A stretch of 64,000 nt of DNA from the NCBI RefSeq assembly GCF_018688255.1, contig NZ_CP061314.1:1736001-1800000 (forward strand), given 5' to 3'. Position 1 is the first letter of the stretch, and each line of letters starts with the position of its first letter. Of this stretch, positions 21,564-34,599 are shown piece by piece. The notes under the pieces were generated by a model. That model was given only the letters and a program-made list of their open reading frames with translations, was not told the origin of the DNA and did no database searches. Source of the stretch: Polynucleobacter corsicus. Its GTDB lineage: Bacteria > Pseudomonadota > Gammaproteobacteria > Burkholderiales > Burkholderiaceae. A program made the position numbers and the translations under genes.

Positions 21564-23423
21564 ATGAATCGTTACCCTCTCTGGAAATACATAGTCATCC
21601 TCTTTGCTTTATTGATCGGGGGACTATATTCATTGCCCAATTTCTACGGAGAGGCGCCAGCGGTCCAAGTCTCGTCCGCCAAGCCAACCATCAAGGTTGA
21701 TTTGGCGACACAGTCTCGAGTGGAAAAGATTCTGGCTGATGACAACATCGGTAGCACTGGCATCTTCTTTGAATCCACAGGTAGCGTGGGTTCAATCAAA
21801 ATTCGTTTTAACAATACCGACATCCAACTTCGTGCACGCGACTTGCTACAACAGAAATTGAACATCGATCAAAACGAACCTAATTTCACAGTCGCATTAA
21901 ACCTTCTCTCCAATACTCCGAGCTGGTTGAATGCGCTGAATGCTTTACCAATGCCACTTGGTCTTGACTTGCGTGGCGGCGTTTACTTCCTGCTGCAGGT
22001 GGATATGAAGGGCGCAGTTCAAAAGAAGGTAACTTCTTTGGCAACCGATATTCGCAGCCAGTTACGCGACAAATCGATTCGCCAGCAAGGTATTGAGCGT
22101 GGTTCGGGCTCCATCACTTTGACTTTCGGCAGCATTGATGACGCAGAGAAGGCGCGTTCTGTATTGATGACTAGCCAGCCTGAGCTCATTTGGCAAATTA
22201 AGCCTACCGGCTTATCTCCAAAACTGCTTGGTGAATTTAAACCGACTGCCTTGAAAGAAATTCAAGATAACGCGGTAAAACAAAATATCGTCACACTCAA
22301 TAAGCGTGTGAATGAATTAGCGGTTAAAGAGCCAGTGATTCAACAACAAGGTGCGGAGCGAATTGTTGTACAACTTCCGGGCGTGCAAGATACTGCACGT
22401 GCCAAGGACATCATTGGTCGTACTGCAACTTTGGAGTCTAGGCTAGCTGACCCCATCGTTTCGACTATCGCCATTGGTGAGACTCCACCTCCAGGCATGG
22501 ATGTATTCCGCTTCGGCGAGAACCGTCAGGGCGTATTCAAAAAATCAGTCATTTTCAGTGGTGATCGCATTACCGATGCGAGCGCTGGCTTCGATCAAAA
22601 TCAGCGCCCTGCTGTCAACATCTCCTTAGATGCCGCCGGTGGTCGCGTGATGCAAGAAGTAACCCGTGAAAACATCGGCAAACCGATGGGCATGATCTTG
22701 TTTGAAAAAGGTAAGGGTGAGGTTCTCACGATTGCCACGATTCAAGGTGAGTTTGGCTCTAAGTTTCAAATTACTGGCCAACCAACTACCGAGAGTGCAA
22801 ATGACTTAGCCCTCTTGTTGCGCGCAGGCTCATTAGCAGCGCCAATGGAAATCATTGAAGAGCGTACGATTGGACCAAGCCTAGGCGCAGAAAATATTGA
22901 GAAGGGATTCAAGTCCCTGATCATTGGCTTTGGAGCAATCTCCATTTTCATGATTGCTTACTACCTCTTATTTGGCACTTTCTCAGTAGTAGCTCTGGCA
23001 GTGAACTTGCTACTCTTGATTTCTGTGCTGTCGATGCTTCAGGCCACCTTGACCTTACCAGGAATTGCTGCGATGGCATTGGCGCTCGGTATGGCGATTG
23101 ACTCCAATGTGTTGATTAACGAACGTATTCGCGAGGAGCTGCGTAACGGCGCTGCCCCACAAACAGCGATTGCTGTTGGCTTTGATAAGGCCTGGGCAAC
23201 TATTTTGGATTCAAATGTCACTACCTTAATCGCTGGTCTTGCATTACTGGCATTTGGCTCTGGTCCAATTAAAGGCTTCGCAGTAGTACATTGCCTTGGC
23301 ATTTTGACTTCCATGTTTTCAGCAGTCTTTTTCTCACGTGGCCTAGTTAACCTTTGGTACGGCAGAGGTAAAAAAGTTCAGAAACTCGCTATCGGCCAAG
23401 TTTGGCGCCCAAAGGAGAAATAA
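21564..23423 (+). CDS. secD: Protein translocase subunit SecD
   Basis: Subunit of the SecDF complex, which uses the proton gradient to aid late protein export. It has 619 residues: an N-terminal helix at about 10-28, a large periplasmic head with LGLDLRGGVYFLLQVD near 131, and five C-terminal membrane helices from about 455. The GMAIDSNVLINERIREELR motif near 510 belongs to the conserved RND core. It starts 25 bases after yajC and ends 3 bases before secF. Confidence 0.97.
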   Translation: MNRYPLWKYIVILFALLIGGLYSLPNFYGEAPAVQVSSAKPTIKVDLATQSRVEKILADDNIGSTGIFFESTGSVGSIKIRFNNTDIQLRARDLLQQKLNIDQNEPNFTVALNLLSNTPSWLNALNALPMPLGLDLRGGVYFLLQVDMKGAVQKKVTSLATDIRSQLRDKSIRQQGIERGSGSITLTFGSIDDAEKARSVLMTSQPELIWQIKPTGLSPKLLGEFKPTALKEIQDNAVKQNIVTLNKRVNELAVKEPVIQQQGAERIVVQLPGVQDTARAKDIIGRTATLESRLADPIVSTIAIGETPPPGMDVFRFGENRQGVFKKSVIFSGDRITDASAGFDQNQRPAVNISLDAAGGRVMQEVTRENIGKPMGMILFEKGKGEVLTIATIQGEFGSKFQITGQPTTESANDLALLLRAGSLAAPMEIIEERTIGPSLGAENIEKGFKSLIIGFGAISIFMIAYYLLFGTFSVVALAVNLLLLISVLSMLQATLTLPGIAAMALALGMAIDSNVLINERIREELRNGAAPQTAIAVGFDKAWATILDSNVTTLIAGLALLAFGSGPIKGFAVVHCLGILTSMFSAVFFSRGLVNLWYGRGKKVQKLAIGQVWRPKEK

Positions 23424-23426
23424 GCC

Positions 23427-24401
23427 ATGGAATTTTTCCGGATCAAAAAAGACATTCCCTTTATGCGCCATGCATTGGCGCTCAATGCGGTTTCTTTAGT
23501 CACCTTCTTAGCTGCTGTTTTCTTCCTCTGGCATAACGGTCTTCACTTATCAATTGAGTTCACCGGCGGTACGGTAATGGAAGTAGCTTACCCACAGACC
23601 GCCCCCTTAGATTCGATCAGAGCGAACGTTGAGAAATTAGGTTACGCCGACACACAGATTCAGAACTTTGGTAGCTCGCGCGATGTAATGATTCGCCTGC
23701 CGCTACAAAAGGATACTGAAGGAAAAATGATTTCCTCTGCAGATCAAAGTGCAGCCGTCATGCAAGCACTTGAGCCGGCAACCTCAGGCGTCAAGTTACA
23801 GCGCGTTGAGTTCGTTGGCCCCCAGGTTGGACGAGAGCTGGCGATAGATGGATTAATGGCGCTGCTATTTGTGATCATCGGCATCGTGGTTTACCTTTCA
23901 TTCCGCTTTGAGTGGAAATTTGCTGTTGCCGGCATCATTGCGAATTTACATGACATCGTGATTATTCTCGGCTTCTTTGCCTTCTTCCAGTGGGAGTTCT
24001 CGCTCTCCGTCTTAGCTGCGGTACTAGCTGTATTGGGCTACTCAGTAAATGAGTCAGTGGTGATCTTTGACCGTATTCGTGAAAACTTCCGTAAATACCG
24101 CAAGATGAATACCCGCGAGATTATTGATAATGCTATTACGAGCACGATTAGTCGTACGGTAATTACTCACGGTAGTACTGAGATGATGGTTTTGGCGATG
24201 TTGATTTTTGGTGGCCCCACCCTCTTTTACTTTGCTCTAGCGCTCACCATTGGTATTTTGTTTGGTATCTACTCTTCAGTATTCGTGGCAGCAGCTCTAG
24301 CCATGTGGCTTGGTGTAACACGCGAAGATTTAGTGAAGGGCGATAAAAAGCCAGATGATGTTACGCGCAATGATGACCCCAACTTTGGGGCTCAGGTTTA
24401 A
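23427..24401 (+). CDS. secF: Protein translocase subunit SecF
   Basis: Partner of SecD; 324 residues with six membrane helices and a small periplasmic domain. IEFTGGTVMEV near 43-53 is the SecF periplasmic signature. GYSVNESVVIFDRIRENFRKYR near 205 is the conserved core motif with its Asp and Arg. The convergent waaA ends only 14 bases downstream, with no hairpin terminator visible. Confidence 0.97.
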   Translation: MEFFRIKKDIPFMRHALALNAVSLVTFLAAVFFLWHNGLHLSIEFTGGTVMEVAYPQTAPLDSIRANVEKLGYADTQIQNFGSSRDVMIRLPLQKDTEGKMISSADQSAAVMQALEPATSGVKLQRVEFVGPQVGRELAIDGLMALLFVIIGIVVYLSFRFEWKFAVAGIIANLHDIVIILGFFAFFQWEFSLSVLAAVLAVLGYSVNESVVIFDRIRENFRKYRKMNTREIIDNAITSTISRTVITHGSTEMMVLAMLIFGGPTLFYFALALTIGILFGIYSSVFVAAALAMWLGVTREDLVKGDKKPDDVTRNDDPNFGAQV

Positions 24402-24415
24402 TAATTCAATCTGAG

Positions 24416-27198
<2,783 letters not shown>

Positions 27199-27228
27199 TT
27201 AGGAGCAATTCAGTTTGAATGGCATCGC

Positions 27229-27240
27229 TATAATTGACCC
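27229..27240 (+). promoter_or_regulatory. Consensus -10 box of the glutathione S-transferase gene, leaderless geometry
   Basis: A perfect TATAAT at 27229-27234 lies exactly 6 bases before the ATG at 27241. A start point 7 bases after the hexamer would be the A of the ATG. No Shine-Dalgarno sequence fits in between (TGACCC). The upstream -35 region is weak. Confidence 0.5.
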
Positions 27241-27855
27241 ATGAAACTTATCGGATCCCTCACTAGCCCCTACGTACGAAAAGTGCGCATTGTTTTCTTG
27301 GAAAAAAAGGTAGATTTAGACCTAGAACTCGAGAATGTCTGGGCTGCAGACACCAAAATAGCCCTCAACAACCCCTTAGGCAAAGTACCCTGCCTGCTTT
27401 TAGAGGACGGTGAGGCAATCTACGATTCGCGTGTGATTGCTGAGTACGCTGACACATTGAGCCCGGTGGGCAAACTTATCCCGACAGGCAGTCGTGAACG
27501 CGCTACCGTCAAAACCTGGGAAACCCTGGCTGATGGAGTAGAAGATGCAGGAATTTTGGCTCGCTTAGAAGTGACCTTGCGTCCACCTGAGCAACAGAGC
27601 CCAGCTTGGATTGAGCGTCAAATGGGCAAAATTAATGCCTCTCTTGCCCAAATGTCCCGTGAATTAGCTGAAAATGCCTGGTGCCACAGTAATCAGATGA
27701 CTTTGGCTGACATTGCCGTCGGCTGCGCCTTGGGTTATCTGCTATTCCGCTTCCCCGATATCGCTTGGCAAGCGCAATACCCCAATTTAGATGCCTTGTA
27801 TCAAAAGTTGATGCAAAGGCCTTCCTTCGCAGAAACAGCCCCACCAGCCGCCTAA
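27241..27855 (+). CDS. Glutathione S-transferase family protein
   Basis: A 204-residue cytosolic GST. The N-terminal thioredoxin-like domain starts KLIGSLTSPYVRKVRIV with the likely catalytic Ser near residue 9, and LGKVPCLLLEDGEAIYDSRVIAEY near 47-70 carries the cis-Pro and the glutathione-binding SR/E region. A helical C-terminal domain follows with the N-capping motif TLADIAVG. It resembles the YibF-like group. The substrate cannot be told. It is convergent with mnmA. Confidence 0.88.
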   Translation: MKLIGSLTSPYVRKVRIVFLEKKVDLDLELENVWAADTKIALNNPLGKVPCLLLEDGEAIYDSRVIAEYADTLSPVGKLIPTGSRERATVKTWETLADGVEDAGILARLEVTLRPPEQQSPAWIERQMGKINASLAQMSRELAENAWCHSNQMTLADIAVGCALGYLLFRFPDIAWQAQYPNLDALYQKLMQRPSFAETAPPAA

Positions 27856-27881
27856 ATCAGGGCGCTGGCAGCTAAAAAGAC

Positions 27882-29036
27882 TTAGGCGGAAATAATTCCG
27901 CCGCCTAAGCAAATATCCCCGTCGTACAAAACAGCAGACTGACCCGGAGTCACAGCCCATTGAGCTTCCGGAAAGGTCAACTCAAAACTCGCAGGCCCAG
28001 CGGCTCCGGCAGCCAGCGTACATGCTGAGTCTGCCTGACGATAGCGGATTTTTGCAGAGTACTGCCCTGGAGTAGGTGCAACTCCAGCAACCCAAGTAGC
28101 GTCAATCGTGGAAAGCTGATTGGCCAGTAGCCACGGATGCTCATGGCCTTGGGCGACATAGAGGGTGTTATTGGCTATATCTTTGCGCGCGACATACCAA
28201 GCATCTCCATTGCCGTCCTGACTGCCGCCTAGGCCTATACCCTTGCGCTGTCCCAGGGTGAAAAAGGCAAGGCCCATATGCTCGCCTACTGTTTTGCCCT
28301 CCGGGGTTTTAATGGGCCCTGGAGTTCGCGGTAGATAACGGTTTAAGAATTCGCGGAAAGGGCGCTCACCAATAAAGCAAATCCCTGTAGAGTCTTTTTT
28401 CGCGGCATTATGCAAGCCGATTTGCTCGGCAATCTTGCGCACTTCCGTCTTTGGAATCTCCCCTAAAGGAAAATGCACATTGGCCAATTGACTCTGGGTT
28501 AAGCGGTGCAAGAAATAGCTTTGGTCTTTACTGGCATCCAAGGCCTTCAAAAGCTGTACGCGACCACCCTCATGCCGAACCCGCGCATAGTGGCCTGTGG
28601 CAATGGCATCTGCGCCCAAACTCATGGCGTGGTCTAAAAAGGCTTTGAACTTAATTTCTGCATTACATAAAACATCTGGGTTGGGTGTCCTACCGGCAGC
28701 ATATTCGCGTAAAAACTCCGCAAAAACGCGCTCACGGTACTCAGCAGCAAAGTTGACGGCCTCAACATCAATCCCAATGAGGTCGGCCACCGACACGACA
28801 TCGAGCCAATCCTGACGTGCAGAGCAGTATTCATCGCTGTCATCGTCTTCCCAGTTTTTCATGAAAAGGCCAATGACTTCATAGCCTTGCTGCTTGAGCA
28901 TCCAGGCTGCAACAGACGAATCTACCCCTCCAGACATCCCAACCACGACTTTGGAGTGTTTTGAAGCAGGTTTTGCGACAGAATTGAAGGGGATCATCAA
29001 AAAATGCGAGAATTCGTTATCAGCTAAAAAATCCAT
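27882..29036 (-). CDS. mnmA: tRNA-specific 2-thiouridylase MnmA
   Basis: Thiolates uridine 34 of Lys, Glu and Gln tRNAs. The PP-loop [13 protein letters not shown] is near residues 35-47. The nucleophile region [16 protein letters not shown] and the persulfide-forming Cys in [16 protein letters not shown] are present. The reading frame gives 384 residues from 29036. An internal ATG at 28997 would give 371, closer to the usual length. GGAGC lies 13 bases before the first ATG and no site is seen before the second, so the start is unsettled. Confidence 0.94.
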   Translation of the reverse strand: MDFLADNEFSHFLMIPFNSVAKPASKHSKVVVGMSGGVDSSVAAWMLKQQGYEVIGLFMKNWEDDDSDEYCSARQDWLDVVSVADLIGIDVEAVNFAAEYRERVFAEFLREYAAGRTPNPDVLCNAEIKFKAFLDHAMSLGADAIATGHYARVRHEGGRVQLLKALDASKDQSYFLHRLTQSQLANVHFPLGEIPKTEVRKIAEQIGLHNAAKKDSTGICFIGERPFREFLNRYLPRTPGPIKTPEGKTVGEHMGLAFFTLGQRKGIGLGGSQDGNGDAWYVARKDIANNTLYVAQGHEHPWLLANQLSTIDATWVAGVAPTPGQYSAKIRYRQADSACTLAAGAAGPASFELTFPEAQWAVTPGQSAVLYDGDICLGGGIISA

Positions 29037-29171
29037 TGTAGAAGTCTTGCTCCAAATTTACGAGATTTGTGGCAAAACCAAATAAATGGCATTAAGGGTA
29101 AATAGATAGGTAGATTTTCACCTAACTAACTAAAATAGATTTTTTGAAAAATTTGCTTTTGGAGACATGCC

Positions 29172-30302
29172 ATGCGCATAGGAGTACCGCTGGAAATTAG
29201 ACACGGGGAAACTCGAGTTGCCGCCACACCGGAAACCGTTAAGAAACTGATTGGTCAAGGCCATACAGTTGTTATTCAAAAAGATGCGGGCGTTACAGCC
29301 AGCCAGCCTGACTCTGCCTATGAAGCTGTTGGCGCGACGATTGGTAGCGCAGCAGATGCCTTTAGTGCAGAGATCGTCCTAAAGGTGCGCGCACCTGAAG
29401 CGGCAGAACTCAAGCAAATTCAATCTGGTAGCGTGCTTATTGGCATGCTCGATCCATTTAATAACGACAACATCGCTGCGATGGCCGCCCAAGGTGTGAC
29501 TGCATTCTCATTAGAGGCTGCTCCACGCACTACTCGTGCACAAAGCATGGACGTCTTGTCTTCACAAGCCAACATCGCAGGGTACAAAGCGGTGATGGTT
29601 GCTGCTAATGAGTATCAGCGCTTTATGCCGATGCTCATGACTGCAGCCGGAACCGTTAAAGCAGCACGCGTGCTGATCTTGGGCGCCGGTGTTGCTGGCC
29701 TCCAAGCCATTGCAACTGCAAAGCGTTTAGGTGCTGTGATCGAAGCATCTGACGTGCGCCCTGCTGCTAAAGAGCAAATTGAATCTCTTGGCGCTAAGTT
29801 TGTTGACGTTCCTTACGAAACAGATGAAGAGCGCGAAATCGCTAAAGGCGTTGGTGGCTATGCGCGCCCAATGCCAGAAGCTTGGATGAAACGTCAGGCA
29901 GCATTAGTTGCGGAACGTGCTCAACAAGCTGACATCGTCATCACAACCGCCTTGATTCCAGGTCGTAAGCCGCCAGTCTTATTGCACAGCGATACCGTTG
30001 CCAATATGAAACCCGGTTCGATCGTAATCGACTTAGCAGCTGGTCGTGGTGACAATGGATCAGGCAACTGTCCTTTGACCCAAGAAGACAAGATTGTTGA
30101 GAAAAACGGTGTGAAGATTATTGGTTACAGTAATCTCGCCAGCATGGTTGCTGCGGATGCCTCTGCTTTGTATGCGCGTAACTTGCTCGATTTCATGAAG
30201 CTGATCGTTGATCCAGAAGCGAAGTTAGTTATCCCAACCGATGACGACATCGTTACTGCTTGCCTCATGTGTCGTGACGGCCAGGCTATCCGTAAAAACT
30301 AA
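29172..30302 (+). CDS. pntAA: NAD(P) transhydrogenase subunit alpha part 1
   Basis: The NAD(H)-binding domain I of the proton-translocating transhydrogenase; 376 residues. The AlaDH/PNT N-terminal region begins MRIGVPLEIRHGETRVAATP. The Rossmann motif is LILGAGVAGLQAIATAKRLGA near 171. RPPVLL-like GRKPPVLLHSDTV and IVIDLAAGRGDN follow. GGAGAC precedes the start. Here the alpha subunit is split into two proteins, unlike the single E. coli PntA. Confidence 0.95.
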   Translation: MRIGVPLEIRHGETRVAATPETVKKLIGQGHTVVIQKDAGVTASQPDSAYEAVGATIGSAADAFSAEIVLKVRAPEAAELKQIQSGSVLIGMLDPFNNDNIAAMAAQGVTAFSLEAAPRTTRAQSMDVLSSQANIAGYKAVMVAANEYQRFMPMLMTAAGTVKAARVLILGAGVAGLQAIATAKRLGAVIEASDVRPAAKEQIESLGAKFVDVPYETDEEREIAKGVGGYARPMPEAWMKRQAALVAERAQQADIVITTALIPGRKPPVLLHSDTVANMKPGSIVIDLAAGRGDNGSGNCPLTQEDKIVEKNGVKIIGYSNLASMVAADASALYARNLLDFMKLIVDPEAKLVIPTDDDIVTACLMCRDGQAIRKN

Positions 30303-30326
30303 TACAGAATATTTAAAGGAAACATC

Positions 30327-30665
30327 ATGGATCTCGCTGCTTTTCAAAGCATCCTCACAGTCCAAAACATCACCGTGTTTGTTTTGGCCATTTTTGTTGG
30401 CTATCAAGTAGTTTGGAATGTCACTCCTGCATTGCATACCCCACTAATGGCAGTGACTAATGCTATCTCCGGAATCATTATTGTTGGCGCGTTACTGCAA
30501 ACTGAAGTCATTGGTGGCGATGAGATTACTCTCACCAGCATCATCGGTGCAGTGGCCGTCTTCTTAGCGTCAATTAATATTTTTGGTGGCTTCATGGTCA
30601 CCCGTCGCATGCTTGAAATGTTCAAGAAAAAAGCCCCTAAAGCTGATGCGACTGGAACTAAATAA
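30327..30665 (+). CDS. pntAB: NAD(P) transhydrogenase subunit alpha part 2
   Basis: A 112-residue membrane subunit equal to the C-terminal part of E. coli PntA. Three hydrophobic helices at about 14-33, 42-64 and 70-92 are visible, with [26 protein letters not shown] between the first two. It contributes to the proton channel with PntB. It lies 24 bases after pntAA and is preceded by AAAGGAAA. Confidence 0.95.
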   Translation: MDLAAFQSILTVQNITVFVLAIFVGYQVVWNVTPALHTPLMAVTNAISGIIIVGALLQTEVIGGDEITLTSIIGAVAVFLASINIFGGFMVTRRMLEMFKKKAPKADATGTK

Positions 30666-30699
30666 AAACTAGAACAAGATCTATACAGAGACCACAATC

Positions 30700-32067
30700 A
30701 TGTCAAACATAACCGCGATTTCCTACCTCATTTCATCGGTGCTCTTCATCCTCGCCTTGCGTGGATTATCTTCACCAACCACATCACGTCAAGGTAATAC
30801 CTTCGGCATGATCGGCATGTTGCTTGCCGTGATCACCACCTTCATGATTCCTGACTTTAAGCCAGTCTTCTCATTGATTATTGGTGCGATTGTTGCAGGT
30901 GCAATCATTGGAATACTTGCTGCTAAACGTGTGCAAATGACCAAGATGCCAGAGCTCGTAGCGCTGATGCACTCTTTTGTTGGCTTATCAGCTGTATTGA
31001 TTGCGATTGCAGCAGTATTTAATCCAGCCCAAGACCATACTGGTGCCCAAAAGATTGAACTCTTTATCGGTGCATTTATTGGTGCTATCACCTTTACTGC
31101 TTCTATTATTGCCTTTGGAAAATTGTCCGGTAAGGTCAGCGGTAAATCAGTGACCTTTGCTGGCCAGCACTTACTCAACCTCATTCTCGCAATTGCCATG
31201 GTTTCTGGTGGCGTCATGTACTTCATGACAGGTAGTCATGAAGCATTCTTAGTGATGTGTGCGATTGCCTTAGTGTTGGGCGTGACTTTGATCATCCCAA
31301 TCGGCGGCGCAGATATGCCGGTGGTTGTGTCCATGCTCAACAGTTACTCTGGTTGGGCGGCTGCGGGTATTGGCTTCACATTAAACAATCCAGTATTGAT
31401 TATTGCTGGTGCTTGCGTTGGCTCATCTGGCGCAATTCTGTCTTACATTATGTGTAAGGCAATGAACCGCTCCATTCTCGCCGTATTGCTTGGCGGCTTC
31501 GGTGCCGAAGCTTCTACTGGTGGCGCCGATGATGGTGGTCCAAAGAACTACAAAACTGGTTCACCAGAAGATGCTGCCTTCCTCATGGAGAATGCCGACA
31601 CAGTGGTGATTGTTCCTGGCTACGGCTTGGCAGTTGCCCGCGCTCAGCACGCACTAAAAGAGTTGACAGAGAAGTTGACTCATCATGGCGTGACCGTAAA
31701 GTATGCGATTCATCCAGTAGCAGGTCGTATGCCTGGCCATATGAACGTGCTCTTGGCGGAAGCTGAAGTTCCTTACGATCAAGTGTTTGAGATGGAAGAC
31801 ATCAACAGCGACTTTGGTCAAGCTGATGTGGTGCTAGTGCTTGGTGCAAACGACGTGGTAAACCCTGCTGCTCGCACGCCAGGCAGCCCAATCTTTGGCA
31901 TGCCAATTTTAGAAGCCTATAAAGCCAAAACCATCATCGTTAATAAACGTTCAATGGCTGCAGGTTATGCTGGCTTAGATAACGAACTCTTCTACATGGA
32001 TAAAACCATGATGGTCTTCGGTGATGCGAAGAAGGTTGTTGAAGATATGGTGAAGTCCGTAAGTTAA
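30700..32067 (+). CDS. pntB: NAD(P) transhydrogenase subunit beta
   Basis: The subunit that binds NADP(H) and carries most membrane helices; 455 residues. Eight or nine helices fill residues 1 to about 260, and the NADP domain follows with VVIVPGYGLAVARAQHAL, HPVAGRMPGHMNVLLAEA, VLVLGANDVVNPAAR and NKRSMAAGYAGLDNELF. With pntAA and pntAB it makes a complete proton-driven NADPH generator. A strong terminator follows 23 bases later. Confidence 0.96.
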   Translation: MSNITAISYLISSVLFILALRGLSSPTTSRQGNTFGMIGMLLAVITTFMIPDFKPVFSLIIGAIVAGAIIGILAAKRVQMTKMPELVALMHSFVGLSAVLIAIAAVFNPAQDHTGAQKIELFIGAFIGAITFTASIIAFGKLSGKVSGKSVTFAGQHLLNLILAIAMVSGGVMYFMTGSHEAFLVMCAIALVLGVTLIIPIGGADMPVVVSMLNSYSGWAAAGIGFTLNNPVLIIAGACVGSSGAILSYIMCKAMNRSILAVLLGGFGAEASTGGADDGGPKNYKTGSPEDAAFLMENADTVVIVPGYGLAVARAQHALKELTEKLTHHGVTVKYAIHPVAGRMPGHMNVLLAEAEVPYDQVFEMEDINSDFGQADVVLVLGANDVVNPAARTPGSPIFGMPILEAYKAKTIIVNKRSMAAGYAGLDNELFYMDKTMMVFGDAKKVVEDMVKSVS

Positions 32068-32088
32068 ATAGAAAATCATTTCTGTAAA

Positions 32089-32112
32089 AGACCGCCTTCG
32101 GGCGGTTTTTTA
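32089..32112 (+). terminator. Intrinsic terminator of the pnt operon
   Basis: ACCGCC at 32091-32096 and GGCGGT at 32101-32106 enclose a TTCG tetraloop and are followed directly by a T run (TTTTTTATT). This is a textbook rho-independent terminator. Confidence 0.93.
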
Positions 32113-32175
32113 TTGCATTAAGATATATAGGAACGCCTCTAGAGCGATAAAAATTATATTAATACGAGACAAAAA

Positions 32176-33141
32176 ATGAAGATCAAAAAACACTTAATTT
32201 TAGTAATGGGTTTAATTTGGATTACGTCTGCTCAAGCTCAAAACGCCTATCCCAATAGACCGATTCAGATGATCATGCCGCTGCAGGCTGGAAGTGGTGT
32301 TGATATTTTGATGCGACCTATTGCGCAAAAGATGAGTGAAAACTTGGGACAGGCCATCACGATTGAAAACCTTCCTGGTGGCGCTGGTTTAATTGGAGCC
32401 ACTAAGGTAGCTCAAGCCAATGCAGAGGGCTATGTACTAGGTGCATTTAATGACAGTATCTTGACGATGCTACCTAATCTGCATAAGAAAATTGACTACG
32501 ATTCTATTCAAAGTTTTGTGCCAGTTTCTGAAGTAGCTGCAATCACTTTCGTAATGGTAGCCAACCCAGCCTTTCCAGGAAACACAGCTGCAGACTTAGT
32601 TCGCATCGCTAAAGAAAACCCAGGGAAAATTGATTACGCCTCGGGTGGCAATGGCTCACCACAGCATATTGGCATGGAGATCTTTCGTCAGTACACAGGC
32701 GCACCATTAGTTCACATCCCCTATCGTGGTGCGGCAGCAGCAGTAACCGATGTCATGGCAGGACAGGTGCCTATGATGATTAGCGCTTTATCTGTTGTGC
32801 TTCCACATATTCGATCGGGAAAGCTAAAGGTGTTAGGCATTACCAGCAAAATGCGTTCACCTTTACTGCCAAATGCGCCGACTGTCAGCGAGAGTGTTAA
32901 AGGCTATGAGTTCTCTACCTGGGGTGCGATTGTCGCGCCTAAGGGCACATCACCGGTAGTCGTTACCAAGCTGAATGATTCATTGGCTCTGGCATTAAAA
33001 GATCAGAAGTTGCGTGATCAGTTAATACAGCAAGGTTTTGAATTGGCACCTCTGAGCCCCGAACATCTCAAAGAAATGATTGCACAAGGCCTAGTGAAGA
33101 TGAAAAAAGTAATTAAAGATGGTGGCATTCAGCCCGACTGA
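32176..33141 (+). CDS. Bug-family tripartite tricarboxylate transporter substrate-binding protein
   Basis: A 321-residue periplasmic solute receptor of the Bug/TctC family, which is greatly expanded in Burkholderiales. A Sec signal peptide is clear, with basic KIKKH, a hydrophobic core, and a likely cut after SAQA near residue 22. The mature protein starts with the family motif AYPNRPIQMIMPLQAGSGVDILMRPIAQKM, then ENLPGGAGLIGATKVAQA, GGNGSPQHIGMEIF and VPMMISALSVVLPHIRSGKLKVL. No TctA or TctB membrane partner is nearby, which is common for Bug genes. The ligand is unknown. Confidence 0.92.
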   Translation: MKIKKHLILVMGLIWITSAQAQNAYPNRPIQMIMPLQAGSGVDILMRPIAQKMSENLGQAITIENLPGGAGLIGATKVAQANAEGYVLGAFNDSILTMLPNLHKKIDYDSIQSFVPVSEVAAITFVMVANPAFPGNTAADLVRIAKENPGKIDYASGGNGSPQHIGMEIFRQYTGAPLVHIPYRGAAAAVTDVMAGQVPMMISALSVVLPHIRSGKLKVLGITSKMRSPLLPNAPTVSESVKGYEFSTWGAIVAPKGTSPVVVTKLNDSLALALKDQKLRDQLIQQGFELAPLSPEHLKEMIAQGLVKMKKVIKDGGIQPD

Positions 33142-33169
33142 CCTCATTAAGTAACATCATTTCCCCAAT

Positions 33170-33197
33170 AAAAAGGCTAGCAATTGCTAGCCTTTTT
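33170..33197. terminator. Perfectly palindromic bidirectional terminator
   Basis: A 28-base perfect palindrome: AAAAAGGCTAGCAA joined to its own inverse. It lies 28 bases after the Bug gene and 36 bases before the stop of the convergent MFS gene. The A and T tracts at both ends make it an intrinsic terminator in both directions. Confidence 0.88.
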
Positions 33198-33233
33198 GCC
33201 GAGTAAGATGAATTAAATGATTAGCCTCTCTTT

Positions 33234-34502
33234 TTATACTCCTTGCGACTTCAGATACTTCGCGCGCATTGGACGCAGGACAAAGAAAGCAAGAATAGCA
33301 GCCGTTGCATCTAAAGCGATCATGATTGCAAATACCGGGATCCAGCTCTCGGTTACGCCATGAATATAAGCTGCAATCGGGCCGCCAATGATGGAGCCTA
33401 CACCTTGAGCCATGTACAAGAAACCATAGTTAGTTGTTGCATGCTTTTGACCAAAAGTATCTGTCAAAGTTGATGGAAACAAAGAGAAAATCTCGCCCCA
33501 ACCAAAGAACACAATACCTGACAAGATCACGAACATCACAGGGTCAGAACGTGTCATTACCCAGAAAAACATCGCTACTGCCTCAAGACCAAAGGCAATA
33601 GTCATTGTGTACTCACGACCGATCTTATCCGAAACCCAACCAAATAATGGGCGAGTTAAGCCGTTGGTTACACGGTCAATAGTCAATGCCAAAGGCAAGG
33701 CAGCCATTCCAAAAACCATTGCCGTAGTAATTCCAAAATCTTTTGCAAATGCGCCCATCTGCGAAATTACCATCAGACCAGATGTAGACATCATCGACAT
33801 CATCAAGAACATCAACCAAAAAACTGGAGTCTTCAGCATTACCTTAGGAGCGATTCCTGATGCAGCCGCTTCAATCTGGCCGGCAGTCTGAACGCGGTCA
33901 GCGTGAGGTACGCGAATACCTTGCGCAGCTAACAAGCCTACAGCGCCAATAATGTATCCAAAGAAAGTTAATGTGCCTTGTAAGCCAGTTTCAGTAAGAC
34001 TAGTAGCAATTGGAAAGGTTGTTAAGAGCGCACCGATGCCGTATCCAGCGGCAACCATGCCTACTGCAAAGCCACGGTTATTTGGGAACCAACGAACCAT
34101 GAGGCCTACAACGCCGATGTAAACAATACCGGTACCCAAACCACCGAGCACACCATAAGTAATGTAAAGATTGGAAACAGTTGTGAGGTTAGCTGAAAGC
34201 ACCCAGCTTAGACCAGTCAGAATCGTACCAATGGACAGTAAAAGGCGTGGGCCAAACTTATCAACTAAATAGCCTTGAAAAGGCGAGAAGAAAGTTTGCA
34301 ACACAATTAAAATCGAAAAAGTTACCTGCAACTCAGTCAGAGTCACACCAAGTTGGCCCATGATAGGTTTAGTAAATAGCGCCCAGACATACTGGGGGCT
34401 TGAAATCGACATCATGCAAATGACGCCAAGGGCAAGCTGCACCCATTTGGACTTCAGGGGGTTAGTGCTAGCAGGTGCTGCACTCATTGTTGTTGTACTC
34501 AT
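33234..34502 (-). CDS. MFS transporter, oxalate/formate antiporter-like (OFA) family
   Basis: A 422-residue major-facilitator protein with 12 predicted helices. The first half holds WALFTKPIMGQLGVTLTELQ near 41-60, and DKFGPRLLLSIG is the loop 2-3 signature. The second half has its counterpart DKIGREYTMTIAFGLEA. This pattern matches the OFA (OxlT-like) group, which exchanges or imports small organic acids; the substrate is not predictable. AAGGAGAC before the ATG is a good ribosome-binding site. It is convergent with the Bug gene and transcribed from its own upstream region. Confidence 0.85.
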   Translation of the reverse strand: MSTTTMSAAPASTNPLKSKWVQLALGVICMMSISSPQYVWALFTKPIMGQLGVTLTELQVTFSILIVLQTFFSPFQGYLVDKFGPRLLLSIGTILTGLSWVLSANLTTVSNLYITYGVLGGLGTGIVYIGVVGLMVRWFPNNRGFAVGMVAAGYGIGALLTTFPIATSLTETGLQGTLTFFGYIIGAVGLLAAQGIRVPHADRVQTAGQIEAAASGIAPKVMLKTPVFWLMFLMMSMMSTSGLMVISQMGAFAKDFGITTAMVFGMAALPLALTIDRVTNGLTRPLFGWVSDKIGREYTMTIAFGLEAVAMFFWVMTRSDPVMFVILSGIVFFGWGEIFSLFPSTLTDTFGQKHATTNYGFLYMAQGVGSIIGGPIAAYIHGVTESWIPVFAIMIALDATAAILAFFVLRPMRAKYLKSQGV

Positions 34503-34599
34503 ACTTGTCTCCTTATTTAAACTACTGGAATTGCTAAAAACAACTTAGTAATTCATTATGTTCTTGGAGGCTCGAAAGGTTTACGCTCAAATCACCGCT